From Setaria digitata (Eukaryota; Nematoda; Chromadorea; Rhabditida; Setariidae), in assembly GCA_003640385.1 (NCBI GenBank), contig RCAB01000564.1, positions 1 to 34,676 of the forward strand: a DNA stretch of 34,676 nt, in the 5' to 3' direction. Position 1 is the stretch's first letter; each line of letters starts with the position of its first letter. This document shows positions 21,801 through 29,805 of the stretch, piece by piece. The notes beneath the pieces are model-generated. The model did no database searches. It was not told the origin of the DNA and saw only the letters and a program-made list of their open reading frames with translations. A program made the translations under genes and the position numbers.

Positions 21801-22433
21801 AATTTGCAAAATAAAAAATTTGGCTAAATTTTTACTAAGATTTGTGGTTGCATGAAATTTCACTAGAATAGAGTTTGATTTGAGGGAGGAAGAATTTTAG
21901 TGACATAGTTCGATCTAGTATGTTCTTCTTCTATTATTGTTTTAGAGAAAGTTTGCATCTGGTTTTGGGATTTAATACATATGGAAGATGCAAAAAAGTT
22001 GACCCGAGAGCAACGATGTCTTATCTTCCAAGCATGTCGTCTTGTTCGCCGCATTTCTTCCAATACTCTTCTAGGGAAAGATGGCAAATTCCAACTATTC
22101 ATTCTAATTTCCGTCCGGTAAGTATTTCTCCAAATTATTTTGCTAATCTTTATTAAGTGGTGCAGAACCTGACGAAAGAAGATTTTTTCATTTCATTCAA
22201 GAGGGTACATGAAAGTAATTGGGAATACAGAAGCAACTACAGGTTTTTCCAGAGATCATATATTGTCTGGATTATTACCACTGATGGCTTGGACTCCGAT
22301 AACGTCGCAGATGTACGAGGAGCCATCTTTTTTGCGAACGCCTCATTATTTAAATTACCTATCGAAATTAATTAGTTCACTTAATGAGTTCCAATTTGTT
22401 CTAGAAAAATCACTCACATATGGTATAGATTAA
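9855..22433 (+). CDS. DENND5: DENND5 (Rab6IP1) family protein, about 27 exons
   Basis: DENN-domain Rab exchange factor family. Vertebrate DENND5A/B bind Rab6 at the Golgi and act on Rab39. Exon ends are given in the four module entries; coding sequence totals 4353 nt (1450 aa if the GC donor at 13948 is used), longer than the roughly 1280 aa of the human proteins. Module order is uDENN/DENN/dDENN, RUN1, PLAT, RUN2, the diagnostic order for DENND5. Strong matches to remembered human sequence occur throughout: [54 protein letters not shown]. The extra length comes mainly from exon 17, inside RUN1. The start is the ATG at 9855, which leads after 29 residues into the conserved VDYFVL motif. All intron phases agree across 26 introns, so no frameshift is needed. 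Assignment to DENND5 is firm; one-to-one orthology is untested. Confidence 0.93.
11019..11040 (+). repeat. poly-A tract, 22 nt, in DENND5 intron 2
   Basis: An uninterrupted A run lies within a 991-nt intron. It sits on the sense strand, about 280 nt upstream of exon 3. Confidence 0.9.
12381..12413 (+). repeat. 13-bp perfect inverted repeat in DENND5 intron 5
   Basis: Arms 12381-12393 and 12401-12413 are exact reverse complements (ATTTAATTACTAT) around a 7-nt loop, within a 228-nt intron. All arm pairs are A-T except one G-C. Confidence 0.85.
13397..13415 (+). repeat. poly-T tract, 19 nt, in DENND5 intron 8
   Basis: The T run lies about 100 nt before the exon 9 acceptor at 13517. It is too far upstream to be that acceptor's pyrimidine tract. 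Confidence 0.85.
14178..14219 (+). repeat. 18-bp perfect inverted repeat before the exon 11 acceptor
   Basis: Arms 14178-14195 and 14202-14219 are exact reverse complements (GTTTAATTAATAATATAT), with a 6-nt loop TTCATG. The second arm ends 17 nt before the acceptor AG at 14235-14236 of DENND5 intron 10, so the hairpin overlaps the likely branch-point region. Confidence 0.92.
15437..19759 (+). other. DENND5: DENND5 exons 14-20: RUN1 domain with large loop insert
   Basis: Exons: 15437-15554, 15644-15801, 16262-16364, 17366-17716, 18977-19124, 19234-19362, 19638-19759. The first RUN half ([45 protein letters not shown]) and the second half ([40 protein letters not shown]) match the family closely. 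Between them, exons 16-18 encode a loop far longer than in vertebrates. Exon 17 contributes 117 residues, charged at first (MKKEKKK), then a helix-like part with [17 protein letters not shown], then a Ser/Arg-rich tail. The flanking introns are about 1.0 and 1.26 kb, so additional or alternative exons may exist here. Confidence 0.82.
18171..18182 (+). repeat. G12 homopolymer in DENND5 intron 17
   Basis: Twelve consecutive G residues lie on the sense strand of a very AT-rich intron. Such monotracts can fold as G-quadruplex and are targets of DOG-1/FANCJ-type helicases in C. elegans. Confidence 0.95.
19783..19799 (+). repeat. poly-T tract, 17 nt, just after DENND5 exon 20
   Basis: The run starts 23 nt after the exon 20 donor (19760). 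It lies in the read-through reading frame, where it would encode Phe. Confidence 0.85.
20216..20950 (+). other. DENND5: DENND5 exons 21-23: PLAT domain
   Basis: Exons: 20216-20355, 20579-20671, 20831-20950. The encoded strands follow the DENND5 [86 protein letters not shown] beta-sandwiches sit against RUN1 in this family and contribute to Rab6 binding. Exon 22 ends at TAT with a GTTCGT donor: joined to exon 23 it gives DYILVRNE, the same length as the human motif. Confidence 0.88.
21127..22433 (+). other. DENND5: DENND5 exons 24-27: Ser/Arg linker and RUN2 domain
   Basis: Exons: 21127-21262, 21483-21710, 21946-22117, 22253-22433 (TAA at 22431-22433). Exon 24 is a linker rich in Ser and Arg ([18 protein letters not shown]), likely phosphorylated. 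RUN2 follows with [67 protein letters not shown] and a C-terminal [15 protein letters not shown], which matches the extreme C-terminus of the human proteins, so the gene is complete here. The 135-nt last intron has an apparent ORF that is not coding. Confidence 0.9.
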
Positions 22434-24064
22434 TTTTAAATTTGTTGCGAAAATAGCCGTCACCTGCCTGGAAACTTCCAACATAATTTCTTTTTCGTTT
22501 GTTTTTTTCCATGTTTAGTTCAGGTACTGTTTTGAAGCTTTAAATTGTACTGCGAGATTTTTTTTTTAGTGGAAAAGAAAATGATTCCTTCACTAGGTCC
22601 TTTAGCCTAAGCTGGATTTGTATGATGACTTTTGGGTTTTTCAGTGTGCTTTTTGGATTTTGTTCTCTATTTCCAAACGGTACAAATTTTTATGAGACCT
22701 ATGCTAAAGTTGAAGCACCTCGATGCTGTCAAAATAAGCAGTTTTATGGGGTGATGTCTTTTTCTGAATTTTGATTTTTTTTTTTAATATTTTGATTACT
22801 CGTCATTAACTGTCATTGTATTTATAAATAATTCTGAACTGCAAAAAGCTAAAATGCTCTAAGAGTGTTTTATCCGTATATATCGTTGAAGGAAATATAG
22901 GGAAATCATTATTCGCCGTTATATGATTATCATGTGAGATTATTATTGCAGATGCTGGAATTGCTTAGAAATCAGGCTATTCTCTTTATATTTTGATATA
23001 AACGTTTCTTAGTTCTTTATTTTTCCTCAAAATTCACTTCGTAGATTTGATTCTGTCCCTGAAAAGATTTGCAATTCAAGCTGGGATTTCTTCAATCTTA
23101 TACCTTTTAAATTGAAATCTTGTTTAGTAGAATGAGTTCTCAATGAGGTCGTGAAATTCCTATTAAACCGTGAACTGTTGCTTAGAATGAAATATGTTTA
23201 AACTGCTGTTGTGGGTGCTGTAAAGTAAATCGCCCAATCCTTAATCAGTGAGCGTTGCTGCTGATTAAATAAGAGTCAGGGACTCAAACCACAAAGTTTT
23301 TCATTTAAATGATTTTCAGGTGAATTCCGCATTTTGAATAGGTATTTTATACCAGTGCATTTTTCCATGCTTATACCTTTGGAGTCTTTCAGTTCTGATC
23401 AAATTTATTATTCTAAGTAGTTTTCCGGATTTATGAGTTTCACTTTCACCAAAACTCAAATGACTGGTGATTGTTAACTAATTGCATGATTATATTTCCT
23501 TCTTCTTACTTTTCATGTATTTTTCTTTTCATATTTTATAACACTACACTTTGCGAATAAATCTCAAAGTCAATTTAACATTGTGAATATTCTATTTGTG
23601 ACGTTGTAAATTTATATTTTTCTGTTTCTCTCTATTAAAGTAGCACTTCTTTAGCATGGTTGACCGGAAATTTGAAAATACACGATAGAAGCTTTTTCTT
23701 GCAAAAATCAAATATCTGGAGTATTTCTGCTGAAATTATCCATTTATTTGGACGCCTTTCTGATGTTACGGATGGCCACAGTTTAGGTTCCGGATGAAAC
23801 GAAATTTGAGGACGCTGGAAGGAATATAACAAGGTTGATTTTGAGCGCACTTGATTGCTCTTTGGAAAATTTGGATCTGGAGGCCAGTTTTGTTAGGTTC
23901 TGTTACAGTATTCTTTTTTTTTTTTCAAACTTTTATCTCTTATTAATGAGTTTAATTCGGCATGTTTATCTTTCAGATTTTTCTGTGATAGGGGAACGAA
24001 ATTTTAATAATCTTTTTACGAAAAAACAATTTTGTGAAGTATTTTCTCTCAAAGGATTGGGGTT
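22434..24064. other. gap between DENND5 and the SLC35D-like gene
   Basis: No ORF with protein features. No AATAAA occurs within several hundred bases of the DENND5 stop; the first clear one is at 23556-23561, rather distant. The 3' end of DENND5 and the promoter of the transporter must lie here. No RNA gene or mobile element was seen. Confidence 0.45.
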
Positions 24065-24151
24065 ATGAATGGGAAATTGGATGACGATCTACTGATCACA
24101 GATGGATCTGAAACCGTTACGACGTTTGCAAAGAATTACGAATTGCTTTAA
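24065..24151 (+). CDS. possible 28-codon upstream ORF of the transporter
   Basis: An ATG at 24065 opens a 28-residue acidic frame (MNGKLDDDLLITDGSE at its start) that overlaps the first transporter ATG (24102) in another frame and stops 10 nt before the second ATG (24162). Ribosomes could reach 24162 by reinitiation or leaky scanning. If the transcript begins by trans-splicing at the CACAG ending at 24101, this ORF would be removed. Confidence 0.3.
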   Translation: MNGKLDDDLLITDGSETVTTFAKNYELL

Positions 24152-27100
24152 ACAGTTAACAATGAACAGGGAGGACTCACCAATTCTCTTTCGTATCGGA
24201 ACAGCAGTGGCTTATGCTGCATGTTCAGTATTGGTTGTTTTTATCAACAAAATACTGCTCACCAATTTTAGGCTTGTTTCTTTTTCACTGATTGAAAAGA
24301 AAAGTTTATATTAATAGGGGGTAAGAATCTGTAAGCTTTATAGGGATTTTCCTCACGTTTTTATTTAAAGTTTATTTGCTTTACATTATTGTTCCTTGTG
24401 TACATTTTTCTTGCATGTTTCAGATTCCCCTCATTTTTGATTGTTGGATTAGGACAGATGGCAGCGACTATTATAATCTTATCATTTGCCTCTGTTTTCG
24501 ATATTGTTGCAATTCCTCCACTTGATTCATCAATTCCATCTAAGATAAGTTTTTTTACAGAATAGGTGTTTGGAAATTGAAGATCCTTTTTCATCGTCAT
24601 CTAAAGAGCGACTTAATGAATGATTTACTAAAAGTTTATTGAATTTCATTCTCTAAAACTTATTTACAAAAGCTGTTTATCGATTTTATTTCTACTTTAT
24701 TTTTTTTTTCAGAATTCTTTTTTCAGATTTTCCCACTGCCGTTATTGTATGTTCTAAATTTGATATCCGGGCTGGGTGGCACGCAGAGAATAAAGTGTGT
24801 CTTTAACATCACGTTTATGATATTTATGGTAATTTTAAAGACATTGTTAAAGCTGCGTATGTTTCAGTCTTCCGATGTTCACAGTGTTACGAAGGTTTTC
24901 AATCTTGATGACAATGGTACTAGAATATGCAATTCTTGGGTTAGTACTTTCTTTGGTATCGCTTACCTATACTTTTCACTCAAACTGCAATACGTAAAAA
25001 TTTCTAGTTTCTCATATCAAAATTTTTAGAGTGCCACAGTCACCATACAATTCGGTTATTTCAATTTTCAACGAATAATTATCAAATTTGTTATGCATTT
25101 TGCATTTTTGCATTTGGATCTAATCCTAATAATATGTAGACGTACATTTCAAAAAAAAACTTTTACTTTCTTGGATTAGATTTTCTAGCTTCCTTAATTG
25201 TAACTCTCAGTCGATTTACAGCTTAGTTAAATGTATGTAAGATTGTGAGGAAATTTCTCTAGCTAATACCTCTTTGCAGGAAATTATTTTTCTTAAAATT
25301 CATTCTTAAATTTCACTATAAAACCGTACTTTGAAGCAATGGATTTCTCATTGTTACATTCAATTTTATAGGGTGAAAGCATCATACGCAGTGAAAATCT
25401 CTGTCGCTTTAATGATTTTAGGATCTATTGTTGCAGCTGTGTAAGTTAATTTAGCTTTTATGACATCTCTATAGTGTGTTTTTAATTGATGGGTAGCTTG
25501 GAGGTCACCACATATAATGTGTTGGAGGGGATTATGAAATAAATATTAATTTAAGAATCTTACATCAACAAAATTGCTCCATATTTCGTGCTTCAGCAAA
25601 GAAAAAAAAAATGATAAGGAGCAAAAAAATTTCTTTCACTTCTTTTCTCATGCAATTGCTAGCTGAATAGGATTTTGATGGGAACTGATCTGATCAATTT
25701 GGCATTTTGTGTATTGTGCTGATTTGCTTGAATTAACATATAGCATGAAATCGTTTCTGGTAAAAGAATTACGATAGTTAGCATTAATACCGCAAGGAAT
25801 CCAGCATCTCATTTTTTGCAGATTAGTTTTGATTTTGCAGATTTGATATGACATTTGATGCTTGGGGTTACGGAATGATTATGATCAACGACATTTCTAC
25901 AGCCGCTAATAGTGTTTATCTGAAGCAGAAGCTTAATGCTAAGGCATATATTTTAGATTTCAATGCTTTGAAATACATATTTTTTTTTTCTGTCTATTTT
26001 TGGAAAGTAAAATCTATAGTTTGAGCTAAAGACTTGGCATTAAAAGGATTAACCTAGTTAGGAGATAAGGTCGAATAATCAGGAACTGTAGTAGAGACCG
26101 AAGGAGCAGTAGTAGCGGTAGTCGCCTGAACACAGATTGTTGTGTTGTACGGATTGCGTATATCGCTGTTGTCAGGTTGATGATGTAGCACTAGTAGATG
26201 TTGGCGGTGTCACTGTTTCTGTCGTTAAGCATGCAAATAATTGAAGATTTTTAAAGAATTCCAAAAGTTTGAAAAGCGATCTATAGCGATAAGGGATGTA
26301 GCAAGAAAGACACTCCAATCACTTCATTACAACTAATTTCAGACTCTCGGCAAATATGGTCTGTTATATTATAACGCATTGATCATGATTCTTCCAGTAA
26401 TTGTTTTGGCTTGGATAAATCAAGAATTTGAAAAGGTTGGGCTTAACAGGTTAAAATGACTTATTTTGCAATAAGACTCGACACAGTGTCTGCTGGTACA
26501 TTTATTGTTTTGCTATTTTTTGCAATTAATTACCACCTGTTTTTTATTGTTATTGGTCTTCGCTACCTTTGTAAGTTATTGTTTTCATCAGTCACCATTA
26601 CTGCTTTATTAGTCGCTTTAAATTGTTAAACAAGCTTTACCTGGAATATTTCCTGCAGACTTGCAGATTACAAGGTGATCCAGGGCGAGCTGCAGAAGCT
26701 AACTTGTAAGTAGAATATTTCTGATCGGGAGTATTGGATATGACTTCTCTTCCGGACATGAAAGTTGAGCGATTCTAAAATAATGTATTTTAATGTTGAG
26801 CTCATGAACCCTTTTTGAGGTACAACAGTTTATAAATGCTGGAAATATGACTATGTGGGTAGTTATTTGTCTACTGTTTTCGTTTGTTTGTGGTTTTGTG
26901 CTCAACTATTCGATCGTCTTATGTACACATCATAATAGTGCCCTCACCACATCATGTATCGGTCCAATTAAAGTGAGTACTTATTTTTTAAAAATTTTTC
27001 TGAGTCTTTTTCTGTTGTTAAGCAAACTAGTGAAACAGTGCGAAATTTTTGGTTGCTCTGTATTCAGTAAAGTAGAAAGCGGATGGTGTATTGAGTAATA

Positions 27101-27601
27101 AAGGACATGAGAGAAAGCAAAAGTTGAAAACATTTGACCATTTTTATTGGGTCACTGTTCATCGATGGGTTGGGAGCATGCTTGATAAAAGCAAAAATAG
27201 CGTAGTTTGTTTAAGCCATCCAGTGGGAACGAACGAAGTACACTCTTTGTCATAAACATCAGTGGAGTAAGCATAGTTTGGAGGATAACTGTTTAATAAA
27301 TGAAAGCATCAAAGCAATGGAAAACTTAGAAGAAAAGCAGCTCTTTTCATTTCTGCAGTTTGCTCTTTGACATGTTTCTGTTAAACGAAATTTTTAGAAC
27401 TTATTTGTGACATATGCTGGGATGTTCTCGTCAAACGATTACCTCTTTGAATGGAACAATTTCGTCGGTATCAATATCAGCATTGTCGGAAGCCTTCTTT
27501 ATACTTGCGTCACATTTAAAACAAAGAAGACAAAAGGAGAACAACAGGGAACTACTGCAACGCTACCCAAAGCAGTTGATGACCAGGAGTCTTTATTATA
27601 G
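24102..27601 (+). CDS. sqv-7-like: SLC35D/SQV-7-type nucleotide-sugar transporter (9 exons)
   Basis: Golgi/ER antiporter family that imports UDP-sugars (UDP-GlcA, UDP-GalNAc and related) for glycosaminoglycan and glycoprotein synthesis. Exons: 24102-24271, 24424-24548, 24713-24794, 24868-24939, 25372-25440, 25841-25943, 26343-26435, 26820-26972, 27398-27601; 356 aa, or 336 aa from the ATG at 24162. The protein is strongly hydrophobic, compatible with the family's ten membrane segments. Diagnostic stretches are VFINKILLTNF, GLGQMAATI, FPLPLLYV, LPMFTVLRRFSI, NDISTAANSVYLKQK, LGKYGLLYYN, NSALTTSCIGPIKN and NNFVGINISIVGSLLY. The C-terminal tail is hydrophilic. Introns 1 and 6 need GC donors to keep the frame or the family spacing. 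Intron 2/3 junction adds about five residues (KFFFQ) before FPLPLLY. The family is certain; the substrate is not. Confidence 0.9.
26054..26228 (-). other. antisense Thr-rich coding-like island in transporter intron 6
   Basis: On the minus strand 26228-26175 reads as 18 Thr/Ser-rich codons (TETVTPPTSTSATSST) and 26125-26054 as 23 codons (ATTATTAPSVSTTVPDYST) ending in a stop. The two frames differ. The patch is richer in G and C than the intron around it. It may be a decayed fragment of a mucin-like gene or chance; there is no start codon and no complete exon structure. Confidence 0.25.
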
Positions 27602-27670
27602 CACTGCTGCATTTCTCTTCATTAAGTCGAACGTCATTCATGTCTTTCATCCTATCATATGCGATGAAAT

Positions 27671-27676
27671 AATAAA
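27671..27676 (+). terminator. AATAAA polyadenylation signal of the SLC35D-like gene
   Basis: A canonical hexamer lies 70 nt after the TAG stop at 27599-27601, a normal distance for a compact 3' UTR. Confidence 0.6.
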
Positions 27677-29670
27677 AATTTTTAGAACTTGCTTGAATAC
27701 TGCTGTAAAGCTGTTGAATTCACGCTTTCTGTCTCTCATGAATGATCTCTACTTGTTTCACTGAAACAAAATGACTAGCAGGTAACAGTTAATGTGTTAT
27801 CATCGTAAGAGATTCGTATTCTCCACAAATTTCCGAATTTGTAAAATGTTAATCCGTTTTAATAGGTACAATTTCCAGTCACATATTGCTAAGATCTGAT
27901 TGGCTTTAATCTAATATATGCGTTCGTCGAAAAGTCGGAACTTTGGTGCACGTATTGTCTCTATAGTTGCCATAAATATCCAATTTAGATAATTAACATC
28001 AAATATATTGTAGCTCTTATAATAAACGGTTGGCAGTTTCACCATTCTCGGTCTATTTGAATTGACACATGTCTCGATGGCTTAGTTTTAAGTAAAGCTA
28101 CGTAGCTACCGACATAATCAATCAGGAGAATAGAATATACCGCTGCATGTCCCGAGTTTCAGTTGCGAGTGTTGTTTTGGGTTCGTTTCTTCCTTCTGTA
28201 GCGAAGCAGATGCTCGAGGCCGTGTTTCTATCGCAAAAAAACAGAACTATAAGAAATACCACACAGCCTCAATCAAAAAGTCGCTTAAACAAAGTATATT
28301 TCATTTACCCTCATGGCCAAAAAAAGGATAACAGTGGAACGATAAAGCGTCTTGTGTAAAAACACACAACCAACTTTGCTGAGATGACGGGTAATATAAC
28401 CACTTGGTTACACCAGGTTGTACTTTTGTAGTTCGAAAACAGCAACCTCTTCCCAGTAGGCGGTAACCTGGCTTTACCCAAGAGATAATAGAAGAGAAAA
28501 GAAACAGTTTCTCTAAAGTATCTTTAATCTACTAATGTAAGTGCTACATGCACCAAAAAAAAACTGCCAATTTTTGCAGCGTTCTAGGGCTTTGCCTGGT
28601 GGAATGTGAATATTTCATGTTTAGCTAGGCTAAAGTGCATTTACATACAAATCAAATCAGAATAATTTCTGCTAATTTGTAAAAGATACGATTGCAATAC
28701 GATTAAGGATTCGCCAGCGAAACACAAATACAAAAGAGCTATGTAGTAAACACCGAACAGCTAGCTTACTATAAGAAAGACATGAATGCGGCAACACGAA
28801 TAAATTTTTTTTTAGAATAGAACATGTATTTGTAAAGTTCCAACCTAACTAGAAAAGGTTTTACAGAAAAGACACCGTTCTAAGAATTGTCAGATTTCAG
28901 AGATGGACCGGAAGATCTGGATGACACAAAAAAAAAAAAAATTATCAACTGGCAAACAAGCCTTACCAATTACAATCTTTCCTTATCACTCATTACATGC
29001 AATACTATGCTTGAAAAAACCAGCATATGAAAAAGAAAGGCCATAAAATAAGCAAGTGTGAAATGGAAACTGTTATACTGCAAGAAGCAATTGAATATCA
29101 ATAAAAATGGAATAACTGGAAAAGAATGCAAGCAGTAGTAAGATTCAATACTAGATCCTCTCTTATACTATGGAAAAGGTACTAACAGGCTGACCTCAAT
29201 AACAAGCCTTGCATTCTTAACATTTTAAATTCTATTATAAAAACAATGTAACCTGCGAAGCGAATGCTATTTACCATGTGTAAACAGAAATATTATGCAA
29301 ACTTAAAACCGGTAAGTGTCGGAGATTTGTAGATACAATCAACGGCAGAAAAACGCTATTTTCTTATCGTGGAGTTCACCACTAAACAAATCTCAGTAAA
29401 TTAGCTTCCTGGCGGCTGTTTTAAGGACACTAACACCACTGGACGCAGAAAAATAGGAAAAACAATTATAAATTATTAACTTCTTACTATTTATTACACA
29501 CTTTCCATGTTTGAGCACAACTGCATAACATAATAAATAAATCCATACAGCATATTGGTCCTGTTAAACTTTATTTAATTCCCGGGATTTCTTACGGAAA
29601 ATCACAAAAATAGTTTACAATTTATAGTTCTTCCATTCTCTAAGAAGAATGAAGTTCTCATAATTATAGT
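27677..29670. other. gap between convergent genes
   Basis: About 2 kb with no supportable gene on either strand. The sequence is plain AT-rich DNA with short A runs. A stretch around 27925-27955 and another around 28070-28115 briefly resemble a mariner terminus and a tRNA 5' half, but neither could be completed. Confidence 0.45.
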
Positions 29671-29676
29671 TTTATT
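29671..29676 (-). terminator. AATAAA polyadenylation signal of the USP gene
   Basis: On the minus strand this hexamer lies 129 nt after the USP stop codon. A second copy occurs at 29570-29575. The 31-nt T run (sense) sits between the stop and the signal. Confidence 0.5.
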
Positions 29677-29749
29677 CTCTAAGAGGCTGAAATTTGTAAC
29701 TGAACATAACGAAGTTCAGAAATAACAGCAAAAAGCTAAGTCTGAGGAT

Positions 29750-29753
<4 letters not shown>

Positions 29754-29784
<31 letters not shown>
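29754..29784 (-). repeat. 31-nt homopolymer (poly-T in sense) in the USP 3' UTR
   Basis: It reads as A31 on the plus strand. It starts 21 nt after the stop codon of the USP gene on the minus strand. It is bordered by an 8-bp inverted repeat (ATGATCAG, 29784-29791, with CTGATCAT, 29802-29809) that contains the stop codon. Confidence 0.9.
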
Positions 29785-29786
<2 letters not shown>

Positions 29787-29805
29787 ATCAGTTACTACTT
29801 GCTGA

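Noticed and set aside
22118..22252. ORF across the last DENND5 intron (22209-22433)
   Set aside because: Only the part from 22253 is coding: exon 26 ends in phase 2 and joins at the CCAG acceptor to give SVRDHIL, as in the family.
27925..27955. Mariner-like terminal sequence (GTCGAAAAGTCGGAACTTTGG)
   Set aside because: Only a vague resemblance; no partner terminus, TA duplication or transposase remnant was found.
28070..28115. tRNA-like 5' half (TGGCTTAGTTTTAAGT)
   Set aside because: Only a partial A-box; no B-box, acceptor stem or plausible cloverleaf.
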